A stretch of 64,000 nt of DNA, taken from positions 61,925-125,924 of the forward strand of contig NZ_JBHLUA010000007.1 of NCBI RefSeq assembly GCF_042433895.1. The letters are read 5' to 3'. The first letter of the stretch is position 1. Each line of letters starts with the position of its first letter. Below the pieces are notes generated by a model. It did no database searches and was not told the origin of the DNA. It saw nothing but the letters and a program-made list of their open reading frames with translations. Below, one piece after another: positions 8,889 to 17,937 of the stretch. The translations under genes and the position numbers were made by a program. Source of the stretch: Mesonia maritima. Lineage in GTDB: Bacteria; Bacteroidota; Bacteroidia; Flavobacteriales; Flavobacteriaceae.

Positions 8889-9611
8889 ATGATAAGATTA
8901 GTCCTGATTGATGATGAACCCAAAGCTATAAAAAGTATAGAATGGGAAATTGAAAATTTTTGTGAAGATGTAGAGGTTATGGCAACTTTTACCAAACCCA
9001 AGAAAGCTATTGATTATTTACAGCTGCATAATCCAGATTGTGTTTTTTTAGATGTAGAAATGTCAGAAATGGATGGATTTCAATTTTTAGATCATTTTAA
9101 AAAACGCCAGTTTTGTGTAGTTTTTGTGACTGCTTACAACCAATATGCCATTAAGGCTATTAAGGAAAATGCTATGGATTATTTGTTGAAGCCCATCGAC
9201 ACTGATGATTTAATCTTGACAATTGAAAAACTGAAAGTTGAAAAAAAAAATGGACGTACGTACGATGCCTTGGAAGAACGCTTGCGCTCCCATACTAATA
9301 AGCGAATTGTAATTCCGGTGGAAGGTAAATTGATATTTATCAACACAGAAAATATTTTCTATTGTGAAAGTGATGGCAACTACTGCAAAATCCATTTAGC
9401 AGAGAAAAAGTCTTTGTTTATTTCAAAAAAGTTAAAAGAGATACAAGCTATTTTGCCTACAGATGATTTTTTTAGAATACATAATAGTTATGTTATCAAC
9501 CTAAAAAGAGTGAGTGCATACTTAAAAACAGAAGGTTATGTAATTCTTGATAACGAAAAAAAAATTCCTGTCTCTAGAAATAAAAAGTCCGCTTTTTTAG
9601 ATAAAATATAA
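8889..9611 (+). CDS. LytR/AlgR-family response regulator (REC + LytTR)
   Basis: The product has 240 residues. Residues 1-120 are a receiver domain with acidic pocket D8-D9, phospho-acceptor D55 (CVFLDVEM), the conserved Thr in VVFVTAY and the Lys of YLLKPID. Residues about 140-238 are a LytTR DNA-binding domain (IVIPVEGKLIFINTENIFYCES..., DFFRIHNSYVINLKRV, IPVSRNKK). It should act as a transcription regulator phosphorylated by one or both downstream kinases. The kinase gene starts 2 bp after its stop, so they form one operon. The start is the only suitable ATG, directly before the first beta strand. Its targets may be the divergent surface module to the left; this is inference from position. 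Confidence 0.93.
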   Translation: MIRLVLIDDEPKAIKSIEWEIENFCEDVEVMATFTKPKKAIDYLQLHNPDCVFLDVEMSEMDGFQFLDHFKKRQFCVVFVTAYNQYAIKAIKENAMDYLLKPIDTDDLILTIEKLKVEKKNGRTYDALEERLRSHTNKRIVIPVEGKLIFINTENIFYCESDGNYCKIHLAEKKSLFISKKLKEIQAILPTDDFFRIHNSYVINLKRVSAYLKTEGYVILDNEKKIPVSRNKKSAFLDKI

Positions 9612-9613
9612 TA

Positions 9614-11083
9614 ATGGAATTTGTACCTGAACTTTTCTTTTGGCAGTTGATGGTAACTGCTTTGTCAATTCTTGGTATAATCAGTCTTGTTATTGGGTAT
9701 AACTCTAAAGAGAAGAGTTTTTTGTTTTATTTTGTCTATACATTTTTTTTATTATTTTATTTTATCTTGATGACTCCTTATGATGTTGAGTGGCGCGATC
9801 AACTTTATACTACCTCTTTTAAATCGCTTCGTTGGTATTCACAGGTAATCTATAATTGTTCTTATTTTTTGTTCTTTCTTTATTTTTTAGATGTTAGAAC
9901 ACATCTTTATAAATTTTACAAATTTATTATAAAGGTTGTTGCTATTATGTTTAGCATAGCAAGCCTTGTTTTTTTATATAGTATTTTAAGTGTGAAACCT
10001 GAAGTTTTCGACTTTTTTTACATTTATATTTTTGTACCTGTTTTATTTTGTTTTGCAATTTATACGCTTATCAAATCTTTTTTTCTTCCTGGAAGATTAA
10101 AATATTTCTTTATTACAGGAGGAGGAATTTTTATCGTTTTTGCGATGATTGCACTTTTTTTCCCCATTATGAGATGGCGTATTTTTAATATAAAACCTTT
10201 TTTTATTTTTTATATCGGGATCTATATCGAGCAATTTGTATTTGCTTTTGGTTTAGCATACAAAGTGAAATTAATTAACCTTTCTTTGTTGGAAAAATCA
10301 TTAGAAAATCAACAGATTAAAGAGAAGCAAAATCAGTTTTTAGAAGAAAAATTAAAGGAAAAGGAAAATGAGATTTTGTTTATAACAGCTAAAGCTGAAG
10401 AAGAACGAATTTCACGTCTTAAATCTAAATTTGAAGATGAAATTCATCATCTACATTTAGTATCATTACAAAATCAGATGAACCCACATTTTATATTTAA
10501 TGCCCTTAATTCTATCAAGTTCTTTTTGATTGAAAATGATAAAGAAGAAGCAATTTACTATCTAAATAAATTTTCAAAACTCATCCGTATTATTTTGGAA
10601 AGTGTTCAGGTAGAAAGCATTACATTAGAGAAAGAATTATCAATTTTAGAATTATATGTAAATATTGAAAACATTCGTTTTGAAGATAAAATAGAATTGA
10701 AAATTAACAAACCAAAAAATAGTAACCTAAAGAATATAATGGTTCCGCCAATGATTTTTCAACCCTTTATAGAAAATTCTATTTGGCATGGGCTTATGTT
10801 GAGAAAAGGTAAAAAGAAAATAACACTGAATTTTTCTAAAGTTGAAAATACGCTTGTCCTTAAAATTAATGACAATGGGATTGGTCGAAAAAAATCAATG
10901 CAAAATCTTGAACGGAAATTTTACAGAAAAAAATCAATTGGATTAAAAATCAATAAGGAACGGCTTAAGCATTTTAATCAAAAAAGAGGATTGAACTATT
11001 CTTTTAAAATTAATGATTTAAAAAATGAAGAAGGAAAGTCTAGCGGAACTGAAATTGAATTTTTATTTACAAACCCCGCCTGA
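9614..11083 (+). CDS. LytS-type sensor histidine kinase with multi-pass membrane sensor
   Basis: The product has 489 residues. About seven hydrophobic helices fill residues 5-215, much like a 7TM sensor module. A charged coiled coil follows (about 225-280). The kinase part is of the LytS/YehU type (His_kinase family): the phospho-accepting His292 lies in QMNPHFIFNALNSI, the N-box is PFIENSIWHGL and the G-box is NDNGIGRKK. This family lacks the classical H-box helix arrangement. It presumably senses a membrane or envelope signal and phosphorylates the LytTR regulator encoded 2 bp upstream. A second kinase of the same family follows 16 bp downstream. Confidence 0.92.
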   Translation: MEFVPELFFWQLMVTALSILGIISLVIGYNSKEKSFLFYFVYTFFLLFYFILMTPYDVEWRDQLYTTSFKSLRWYSQVIYNCSYFLFFLYFLDVRTHLYKFYKFIIKVVAIMFSIASLVFLYSILSVKPEVFDFFYIYIFVPVLFCFAIYTLIKSFFLPGRLKYFFITGGGIFIVFAMIALFFPIMRWRIFNIKPFFIFYIGIYIEQFVFAFGLAYKVKLINLSLLEKSLENQQIKEKQNQFLEEKLKEKENEILFITAKAEEERISRLKSKFEDEIHHLHLVSLQNQMNPHFIFNALNSIKFFLIENDKEEAIYYLNKFSKLIRIILESVQVESITLEKELSILELYVNIENIRFEDKIELKINKPKNSNLKNIMVPPMIFQPFIENSIWHGLMLRKGKKKITLNFSKVENTLVLKINDNGIGRKKSMQNLERKFYRKKSIGLKINKERLKHFNQKRGLNYSFKINDLKNEEGKSSGTEIEFLFTNPA

Positions 11084-11099
11084 AAATCTCTTTTTTACA

Positions 11100-13154
11100 A
11101 TGTGCGATTCAATAAAATATTTCTATAGGTTTTTGCAAAAAATAATGCTTGTTTTTATTTTACTACATTCTTTTCTTGCTCAATCACAATCAACGACTCG
11201 TTTAGATAGTTTAAAACATAAACTCAATCAAGCCACATGCGATTCCTTAAAAATCATTTATGAGCTTAAAATTTCTAGAGAAATTCACCGGCAACCTCAT
11301 GAGAAGGAGGAAGGATATGCTTATGCTAAAAAAGCCATGGAACGTGCACTTTTTTTAAAAGATACAATTTTATATGCAAGAACTTTAGATAACTTTGGTT
11401 TGCTAAACCGTTTTCATCAGGATTATGAAGAAGCTTTGGATTTTCATATAAAAGGTTTTAAGCTTGTAGAGAATAGAAAAGATGTAAAACCTCTCTATAA
11501 AATGATTTTTGCGAATAATGCTGGGGTTGCCGCTCGTTACAATCAACAATATGCAACTGCTGTTTATTATTATATGAAAGCGTTAAAAATAGCTGAGAAG
11601 CATAATGATCTTCGGAATATAGCAATAGCAAGCAACGGAATCGGAAACGCTTTTAGTAATATACCTGGTCGAGAAAAAGCAGCATTACAGTATTTTAAAC
11701 GTGCTCTTGAGGTTTCAAAAAAAACAGAAAATAGTTTAGGGGAGGCTATGAATTATCTTTCTATAAGTAATTATTATATATATGAAAAAGAATACGAAAA
11801 GGCCCGGAATTATTTAGATAAATTATTGCAATTGAATATAAAAAGAGACGATTTATATGGCTTGGCTATTACATATGAATTTTTTGGGATCTCTTATTTA
11901 AAAGAAGGTAAAAACCTGACCAAGGCAGTTGCTTATTTTGAAAATTCTCTAGAACGATTTAAAGCTTTGGATGATAATCATAAACAGGCAGAAATTCTTA
12001 TGAATTTAGGTAATAGTCAAGTGAAACTAAATAATCTGAGACGTGGCGAAGAATATTTCCGAAAGTCTCTCAAGTTAGCAGAGGAATTGAAGCAGTTTGA
12101 ATTAGTAAGCTTGAACTCAAAGAAACTGTCTCAAGTGTTAGCTAAAAGAGGTAACTATCAACAAGCTTTACGTTACTATAAGCAGGCTGATGTCTATAAA
12201 GACAGTCTTAAAATTACCGAACAAAATGTGCAGATAGAAATGCTCACTAAGAAGTATAATTTGGAAAAGAAGGAGAGTCAAATTCAATTACTCCAAAAAG
12301 ATAGAGCTTTACAACAAACACTCGTAGAAAACCAAAAACAGCAATTAAAACGGCGCAGGCTAATTACGGTTTTTCTGGCTATTGGTTTTACATTATTACT
12401 GGTAATTTTTTTAATGCAATACAGAAATTACCGTACCAAGAAAAAGACGAGTGCACGTATTCAAAAAGAAGAGAAAGAAAAAATGAATGCTATTTATGAG
12501 CGTAATTTGGCTCAGTCTGAGATATTAGTGACCCGGCTGAGGATTAATCCTCATTTTTTATTTAATAGCCTTAACGCTATTACTTATCTTATACAGAGTG
12601 AACAAAATTTTAAAGCCATAAAATATCTCAAAATATTTAGTCGGTATACCAGAATGGTGTTAGAGACTTCTAAACAACATATTATTCCTTTGCAACAAGA
12701 ACTTAAATTGGCCAATTATTATTTAATGTTAGAAGAAAACCGTTTTGAAGATGGTTTTAGGTTTCGCATTAGTGGTGATAATTTACCGGAAATACAGGAA
12801 GTTGAGATTCCTCCATTGTTACTGCAACCTTTTATAGAAAATGCGATTTGGCATGGATTATTGCCAAGTAATCGGGATGAGAAAGTACTACGTATAGTTA
12901 TTCTTTCCAAGTTGGGTTCTATAGAGATAATTATAGAGGATAATGGGATAGGGCGTAAAATCGAAAAAAAACAAAGTTTTAAAAAAACACACAAGAGTAT
13001 GGGGATGCAAATCATAAAAGAACGTATTGATTTATACAATAAAAGCTACGCTGAAAAGATTGACTTTAAAATTATAGATAAAAAAAATAAAGATGGTCAA
13101 CCTGAAGGAACTAAGGTTTTGTTGACACTTTTACAAAAAGATGCTTTGGGTTAA
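11100..13154 (+). CDS. TPR-containing LytS-type sensor histidine kinase
   Basis: I start this gene at the ATG at 11100 (684 residues), because it is followed by a signal peptide (KIMLVFILLHSFLAQSQ). An upstream frame from 11025 overlaps the previous gene, and the ATG at 11145 is an alternative. About six tetratricopeptide repeats span residues 60-380 (e.g. AVYYYMKALKIAEKHNDLRN, AVAYFENSLERFKALDD). A coiled coil and one transmembrane helix (about residues 420-440) follow. The kinase has His485 in LRINPHFLFNSLNAI, an N-box (LLQPFIENAIWHGLL) and a G-box (EDNGIGRK). The TPR part would lie in the periplasm and bind a protein or peptide. It sits in an operon with the LytTR regulator and the other kinase. 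Confidence 0.92.
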   Translation: MCDSIKYFYRFLQKIMLVFILLHSFLAQSQSTTRLDSLKHKLNQATCDSLKIIYELKISREIHRQPHEKEEGYAYAKKAMERALFLKDTILYARTLDNFGLLNRFHQDYEEALDFHIKGFKLVENRKDVKPLYKMIFANNAGVAARYNQQYATAVYYYMKALKIAEKHNDLRNIAIASNGIGNAFSNIPGREKAALQYFKRALEVSKKTENSLGEAMNYLSISNYYIYEKEYEKARNYLDKLLQLNIKRDDLYGLAITYEFFGISYLKEGKNLTKAVAYFENSLERFKALDDNHKQAEILMNLGNSQVKLNNLRRGEEYFRKSLKLAEELKQFELVSLNSKKLSQVLAKRGNYQQALRYYKQADVYKDSLKITEQNVQIEMLTKKYNLEKKESQIQLLQKDRALQQTLVENQKQQLKRRRLITVFLAIGFTLLLVIFLMQYRNYRTKKKTSARIQKEEKEKMNAIYERNLAQSEILVTRLRINPHFLFNSLNAITYLIQSEQNFKAIKYLKIFSRYTRMVLETSKQHIIPLQQELKLANYYLMLEENRFEDGFRFRISGDNLPEIQEVEIPPLLLQPFIENAIWHGLLPSNRDEKVLRIVILSKLGSIEIIIEDNGIGRKIEKKQSFKKTHKSMGMQIIKERIDLYNKSYAEKIDFKIIDKKNKDGQPEGTKVLLTLLQKDALG

Positions 13155-13210
13155 ATAAGTGTTTGGTTTTTAATTAATTTTATATTTTACATACTTTGTA
13201 AGTTAAGTCA

Positions 13211-13342
13211 TTAATTATGATTACTGAAAAGTTTTAGCAGTCTATCAAGCGGAAGAAATTTCGTGATTTGTTGTAAAACAACACCAAAAAGTATAATAAT
13301 AGAAAGACTTACGATAGAAATTTTTACGATTGAACGCTGCAT
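13211..13342 (-). CDS. Candidate small membrane protein, 43 residues
   Basis: An ATG at 13342 opens a 43-residue frame beginning MQRSIVKISIVSLSIIILFG and ending FSNHN before a TAA. One strongly hydrophobic helix covers residues about 7-24, with a basic, amphipathic tail. A minus-strand match to TAnnTTTG (TAGGTTTG) lies at 13367-13374, giving a plausible short leader. No homologue is recognised. Transmembrane character can arise by chance in AT-rich DNA, so this remains a candidate. Confidence 0.35.
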   Translation of the reverse strand: MQRSIVKISIVSLSIIILFGVVLQQITKFLPLDRLLKLFSNHN

Positions 13343-13437
13343 TATGATTTAAATTAAGTTCAACCTCAAACCTACTTTTAAATTCAAAAGCTCGTGTTAA
13401 GAAATAATTATAAAAGGATTAAAATAAGGGGTGAGAA

Positions 13438-13466
13438 TTTGCTGAATTAATTAAATAATAATTTTG
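13438..13466 (+). promoter_or_regulatory. Bacteroidota promoter of the HI0933-like flavoprotein gene
   Basis: TTTG (13438-13441) and TAATTTTG (13459-13466) are separated by 17 bp, matching the -33 TTTG / -7 TAnnTTTG pattern. The ATG at 13485 lies 19 bp downstream, supporting that start. Confidence 0.6.
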
Positions 13467-13484
13467 TTTCCATATTTTCGCATT

Positions 13485-14699
13485 ATGAAATATGACGTAA
13501 TTATTATTGGTGGTGGTGCAGCGGGATTTTTTACGGCTATTAATTTAGCTGAACAAAACAACCAATTGAAGATCGCTATTTTGGAACGTGGTAAAGAAGT
13601 GCTTTCGAAAGTACGAATTTCGGGTGGAGGGCGTTGTAATGTTACGCACGCTGAGTTTCTTCCGCAGGAATTAATTAAAAATTATCCCCGCGGTGAGAAA
13701 GAACTTCGCGGTCCATTTCATCAATTTATGACTGGTGATACCATCGAATGGTTTCAGCAACGCGGCATTGAATTAAAAACTGAAGAAGATGGCAGAATGT
13801 TTCCGGTGAGCGATTCTTCAGAAACTATTATTGATTGTTTTTTAGCTGAAGCAAATCGTTTAGGAATTGAAATTTTAAAAAAACATTCCGTTCAAGATAT
13901 AATTAAAAATGATAAGGAGTGGGAAGTTTCTACTAATCAAGAAAAATTTTCAGCTAAAAAAATTGTGTTGGCTACAGGGAGTAATCCTAAAATATGGGGA
14001 ATTTTAGAAAAATTGAATCATTCTGTAGTTTCACCCGTTCCATCACTTTTTACTTTCAATACAAAAGATGAGCGTTTAAAAGATTTAGCGGGAATTTCAA
14101 CTTTTGCTACGCTTAAAATAAAGGGAAAAAAACTAGAAAGTGAAGGTCCACTTTTAATAACGCATTGGGGTTTAAGCGGTCCCGGAATTTTAAAATTATC
14201 GGCTTGGGGAGCTCGAATTTTAAATGAATGCAACTACAATTTTGAATTGCAAGTCAATTTTTTGGGGTTTAAAACCGAAGAAGAAGTATTGGAAGAATTA
14301 ATTCAGTTGAAAAATAATTTTCCTAAACAACAACTCACTACATATGCGCAATTGGAATTACCGAAAAGACTTTGGCGACGACTCATTTTAAAAGCGGGAA
14401 TTGCCGAAAACCAGATTTGGGCAGAACTTTCTAAAAAACAAATGCAAAAAATTTCTGAAGCATTGACAAAAGCGATTTTTTCAATAAACGGAAAAAGTAC
14501 GTTCAAAGAAGAATTTGTAACTGCTGGCGGAATTAAACTGAAGGAAGTAAACTTTAAAACTTTTGAAAGTAAACTCCATGAAAATCTTTATTTCGCCGGA
14601 GAAATCTTAAATATAGATGCAATTACTGGCGGATTCAATTTTCAAAATGCTTGGACAGGCGGTTTTTTAGCTGCATCAGCTATTGCTGAAAAATATTAA
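13485..14699 (+). CDS. HI0933-family NAD(P)/FAD-dependent oxidoreductase
   Basis: The product has 404 residues from the ATG at 13485; a frame extension to 13464 lies inside the promoter and is discarded. The N-terminus is a dinucleotide-binding fold (YDVIIIGGGAAGFFTA), followed by the family-specific VRISGGGRCNVTHA motif. The middle has an ATGSNPKIWG segment and LLITHWGLSGPGIL. The C-terminus has the FAD-closing signature AGEILNIDAITGGFNFQNAW. This is the BaiN/RdsA-like family of flavoproteins annotated as aminoacetone oxidases; the physiological substrate is not known. It is monocistronic, with converging DUF421 downstream. Confidence 0.9.
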   Translation: MKYDVIIIGGGAAGFFTAINLAEQNNQLKIAILERGKEVLSKVRISGGGRCNVTHAEFLPQELIKNYPRGEKELRGPFHQFMTGDTIEWFQQRGIELKTEEDGRMFPVSDSSETIIDCFLAEANRLGIEILKKHSVQDIIKNDKEWEVSTNQEKFSAKKIVLATGSNPKIWGILEKLNHSVVSPVPSLFTFNTKDERLKDLAGISTFATLKIKGKKLESEGPLLITHWGLSGPGILKLSAWGARILNECNYNFELQVNFLGFKTEEEVLEELIQLKNNFPKQQLTTYAQLELPKRLWRRLILKAGIAENQIWAELSKKQMQKISEALTKAIFSINGKSTFKEEFVTAGGIKLKEVNFKTFESKLHENLYFAGEILNIDAITGGFNFQNAWTGGFLAASAIAEKY

Positions 14700-14722
14700 T
14701 TGGAAGAATTTTATTTTCTTAA

Positions 14723-15244
14723 TTAACGTTTTACTTCTTCAATAAGCCACGATTCTAATTCATCTGAAGGTTTTGAAGCGTGCAAAACTGAAATATCTCC
14801 GGTAGCTTCAAAAACTACGGCTCGCACTTGCTGAACGTTCAATACGTTTGCTTCTCTCAATTTCGCTTTTAAATCACATTCGGTTACGTTTGCTTTTTTT
14901 AAATTTTCAGTTAAAATTGTGGGGCCGTCCATGAGTAATAAGGCATCGTTATCCATCATTTTTTGAAAAAAGCTAAATCGACGTAATTTTGATGCGAAAT
15001 ACTGAATTGCATACACAATAAATAAACCGGTAAAACCTTGTAGCAGACTCACATTTTTCAGAATAATAGTAGAAGCTATTATCGAACCGATGGCAATAGT
15101 AATCGCAAAATCTAAACTAGACATTTTAGAAAAACTTCGTTTGCCAACAATTTTTGTAAAGAGAATTATAATAATATAAGTTGCAATGGCACTAATAACA
15201 ATTGCAAGTAAGGAAGTTCCTGAAGCTTCAAACCACTTTTCCAT
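14723..15244 (-). CDS. DUF421 (YetF/YcaP-like) membrane protein
   Basis: The product has 173 residues. Three hydrophobic helices (about 13-33, 42-63, 67-85) are followed by a cytoplasmic alpha/beta domain. The typical motifs are present: RSFSKMSSLDFAITIAIGSI in the membrane part and a MDGPTIL...MLKKAxVTExDLKxxLRE-like segment after it (here ENLKKANVTECDLKAKLRE). The molecular function is unknown; related proteins are associated with cell-envelope and stress traits. It converges on the flavoprotein gene and follows the tspO gene by 55 bp on the same strand. Confidence 0.85.
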   Translation of the reverse strand: MEKWFEASGTSLLAIVISAIATYIIIILFTKIVGKRSFSKMSSLDFAITIAIGSIIASTIILKNVSLLQGFTGLFIVYAIQYFASKLRRFSFFQKMMDNDALLLMDGPTILTENLKKANVTECDLKAKLREANVLNVQQVRAVVFEATGDISVLHASKPSDELESWLIEEVKR

Positions 15245-15299
15245 AATTTTTTTTTCGTAAGGTATATAAATGAAGCGATAAAACTTACTAAAACGGACA

Positions 15300-15779
15300 T
15301 TAATTTATTCGCCAAATTTCGAAATTCAAAAGAGCATTATAGGCAATCCAAAGCGTGTAAGGAATCAGTAACATAGCACTCCATTTACTCACCACGTTAA
15401 ACCATTTTATGGTAAATAATAAAAAAATGAAAAGAACACTCAAAAGTATAAACCCAATTATGAGTTGTTTCATTTCAAAAAATAAAATAAACCAAAGCGC
15501 TGTTAGAAGTAATTGAAAACCAAAATGATAAAGTGCGGTTTTTACCCAACTATGATGAAAACCTTTGCTCCAAACAATCCCTGCTGAAAGTCCTAAAATA
15601 CCAAAATTAATTCCCCACACGATGTAATAAAAAACCGTAGGCATAAAATAAGAAGGCTTGTTAATAATTTTTAGCCAATTGTTAGCGTTTCCTTGAATGG
15701 TAAGCGTGCAGAGAAAACCGATAATTAAACAAATTATTAACGATGAAAATATTTTATATAAACCTGTGTTTCTGCTCAT
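15300..15779 (-). CDS. tspO: TspO/MBR-family tryptophan-rich membrane protein
   Basis: The product has 159 residues, the normal family length, with five transmembrane helices. Family motifs are visible: NNWLKIINKPSYFMPTVFYY near residues 32-51, then WGINFGILGLSAG, and WSAML-PYTLWIAYNALLNFEIW near the C-terminus. TspO proteins bind tetrapyrroles and affect porphyrin or stress physiology. The gene is transcribed away from the mevalonate genes. The regulation is not evident. Confidence 0.9.
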   Translation of the reverse strand: MSRNTGLYKIFSSLIICLIIGFLCTLTIQGNANNWLKIINKPSYFMPTVFYYIVWGINFGILGLSAGIVWSKGFHHSWVKTALYHFGFQLLLTALWFILFFEMKQLIIGFILLSVLFIFLLFTIKWFNVVSKWSAMLLIPYTLWIAYNALLNFEIWRIN

Positions 15780-15853
15780 AAGTCTTGCCGTTACAAAAGT
15801 CTAATTTAATTTATTTTATTAATTTCTACAACTACCGCTTTATATGATTGCAT

Positions 15854-15861
15854 TATATTTG
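15854..15861 (+). promoter_or_regulatory. -7 promoter element of the mevalonate gene cluster
   Basis: TATATTTG matches TAnnTTTG and ends 14 bp before the ATG at 15876. No good -33 TTG is seen at the expected distance. Confidence 0.5.
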
Positions 15862-15875
15862 CACAAATTTTTGAA

Positions 15876-16964
15876 ATGACGCTAGCTGATTTTATTCCGA
15901 AGCAACCTATAAAAACACCTTCTAAAGGAAAAGTAACTTGGCAATCGCCTAGCAATATTGCGTTAGTAAAATATTGGGGAAAATATGGCGAGCAACTTCC
16001 AAAAAACACCTCGTTAAGTTTTACACTGAATAATTGCGTAACGACTACAACTTTAATTTATAAAGAGAAAAAGGAAAAAAATAAATTCGATTTTAAAGTT
16101 TTTTTAGACGGAAAACGTGCCGAAAATTTCGAACCGAAAATCAAGACTTTTTTTCAACGTATAGAAAAATATGTCCCGTTTCTAAAAGAATTTGAATTTG
16201 AAATTCATACTGAAAATTCTTTTCCCCACAGTAGTGGAATTGCATCTTCAGCAAGTGGAATGAGCGCTTTAGCTTTATGCTTGTTATCTATCGAAAAAGA
16301 AGCGACAGATTTAGATGAAGAATTTTTCCGAAGAAAAGCCTCATTTTTAGCCCGATTAGGTTCAGGAAGTGCAGCGAGAAGTATCGAAGGTCCGTTGGTA
16401 CTTTGGGGCGAACACAAGAAAATTCAGAATAGTAGTAATTTATTCGGAAGCGTTTTAGATTCAGAAATTCACGAAAAGTTTGCAACTTATCAAGACACCA
16501 TTCTTTTAGTCGATAAAGGCGAAAAGAAAGTCAGTAGTTCGGTTGGTCATAATTTAATGCATAATCATCCGTTTGCCGAACAGCGTTTTAAACAAGCGCA
16601 AGAAAATATTTCAACCTTAATTAAAATTTTAAAAGAAGGAAATCTCGAGAAATTTATTAAACTTGTAGAAAGTGAATCGCTAACCTTGCACGCGATGATG
16701 ATGTCCAGCAATCCTTATTTCATTTTAATGAAACCTAATACCTTAGAAATTATCAATAAAATTTGGAATTATCGCGCAGACACGAATTCTAAACTTTGTT
16801 TTACCTTAGACGCTGGTGCAAACGTACATTTATTATATCCTGAAAATGAGAAAACTAAAGTTTTAGATTTCATTAAGAGTCAGTTGGTTGCACATTGTCA
16901 AAATGAACAGTATATTTGTGATAAGGTTGGTTCAGGAGCTAAACAAATTTTTGACCGATCTTAA
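15876..16964 (+). CDS. mvaD: Diphosphomevalonate decarboxylase
   Basis: The product has 362 residues. The GHMP-kinase-fold enzyme converts mevalonate diphosphate to isopentenyl diphosphate with ATP. Key family motifs are SPSNIALVKYWGKYGEQLPKNTSLSF at residues 25-50, the phosphate loop FPHSSGIASSASGMSALAL near 117-135, and GSGSAARSI near 166-174, followed by the C-terminal TLDAGANVHLL segment. It forms an operon with the mevalonate-kinase-like gene 10 bp downstream and the UbiA gene. This establishes a mevalonate route to isoprenoids, as in other Flavobacteriaceae. Confidence 0.93.
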   Translation: MTLADFIPKQPIKTPSKGKVTWQSPSNIALVKYWGKYGEQLPKNTSLSFTLNNCVTTTTLIYKEKKEKNKFDFKVFLDGKRAENFEPKIKTFFQRIEKYVPFLKEFEFEIHTENSFPHSSGIASSASGMSALALCLLSIEKEATDLDEEFFRRKASFLARLGSGSAARSIEGPLVLWGEHKKIQNSSNLFGSVLDSEIHEKFATYQDTILLVDKGEKKVSSSVGHNLMHNHPFAEQRFKQAQENISTLIKILKEGNLEKFIKLVESESLTLHAMMMSSNPYFILMKPNTLEIINKIWNYRADTNSKLCFTLDAGANVHLLYPENEKTKVLDFIKSQLVAHCQNEQYICDKVGSGAKQIFDRS

Positions 16965-16974
16965 ACCTAAGCTT

Positions 16975-17913
16975 ATGAAAGGACCACTTTTTTATTCTAA
17001 AATCTTATTATTCGGTGAATACGGAATTATTAAAGATTCTAAAGGTTTATCAATCCCTTATAATTTTTACAACGGCGCTTTAAAAGTAGATAAAGCGCAT
17101 ACCGAAAAGCAACACCAATCGAATGTGAATTTGCAACGTTTTGCTGAATATTTAGCTGAACTTGAAAAGCAACAACCTAAACTTGTTTCGTTTGATTTAA
17201 AGAGTTTGCAAGAAGATATTGATGCCGGAATGTATTTTGATAGTAGCATTCCGCAAGGTTATGGCGTAGGAAGTAGCGGTGCTTTAGTTGCAGCTATTTA
17301 CGATAAATATGCGACCAATAAAATAACGGTTTTAGAAAATTTAAGTCGTGAAAAACTTTTAAAATTGAAAGCGATTTTTGGTGAAATGGAATCTTTTTTT
17401 CACGGAAAATCTTCTGGTTTAGATCCGCTAAACAGTTATTTAAGCTTACCAATTCTTATTAATTCTAAAGATAATATTGAAGCTGCAGGAATTCCTTCGC
17501 AAACTAAAAGTGGGAAAGGAGCCGTTTTTTTACTAGACAGCGGAACGGTTGGCGAAACTGCGCCAATGGTAAATATCTTTATGGAAAATATGAAGCAAGA
17601 AGGCTTCAGAAAAATGCTAAAAGATAAGTTTGTAAAACGTACCGATGCTTGCGTAGAAGATTTCTTAAAAGGTGATGTAAAATCTTTATTCAGCAATATA
17701 AAAGAACTTTCGCACGTTGTACTCGATAATTTTAAACCGATGATTCCAAAGCAATTTCATAAACTTTGGAAAGAAGGAATCGAGTCAAACGCTTATTATT
17801 TAAAACTTTGCGGTTCTGGCGGAGGCGGTTATATTTTAGGATTTACTGAAGATTTAGCCAAAGCGCAAAAAGCACTCAAAAATTATAAATTAGAAGTAGT
17901 TTACAACTTTTAG
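16975..17913 (+). CDS. Mevalonate kinase-like GHMP kinase
   Basis: I start at the ATG at 16975 (312 residues); the frame continues upstream into the previous gene, but the conserved fold begins at KGPLFYSKILLFGEYG. The ATP-binding loop is PQGYGVGSSGALVAA near residues 86-100; a DPLNSYLSLP segment and the C-terminal LCGSGGGGYILGF motif complete the GHMP pattern. The gene lies between the decarboxylase and the prenyltransferase. Mevalonate kinase is the most likely role; phosphomevalonate kinase is an alternative that cannot be excluded by eye. Confidence 0.85.
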   Translation: MKGPLFYSKILLFGEYGIIKDSKGLSIPYNFYNGALKVDKAHTEKQHQSNVNLQRFAEYLAELEKQQPKLVSFDLKSLQEDIDAGMYFDSSIPQGYGVGSSGALVAAIYDKYATNKITVLENLSREKLLKLKAIFGEMESFFHGKSSGLDPLNSYLSLPILINSKDNIEAAGIPSQTKSGKGAVFLLDSGTVGETAPMVNIFMENMKQEGFRKMLKDKFVKRTDACVEDFLKGDVKSLFSNIKELSHVVLDNFKPMIPKQFHKLWKEGIESNAYYLKLCGSGGGGYILGFTEDLAKAQKALKNYKLEVVYNF

Positions 17914-17937
17914 TGAATACGTAAGTTTAGAAATACC

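Larger units (their letters stand above)
13155..13484. other. Intergenic stretch with one small candidate gene and a promoter
   Basis: Between the kinase gene and the flavoprotein gene I find a 43-codon minus-strand ORF (13211-13342) and a rightward promoter (13438-13466). No strong terminator for the kinase operon was seen; the sequence just after 13154 is only AT-rich. Confidence 0.45.

Noticed and set aside
4274..13154. A phage-defence or conflict system in the surface and two-component region
   Set aside because: No nuclease, NTPase, toxin or TIR-type domain is present; all products are envelope or signalling proteins.
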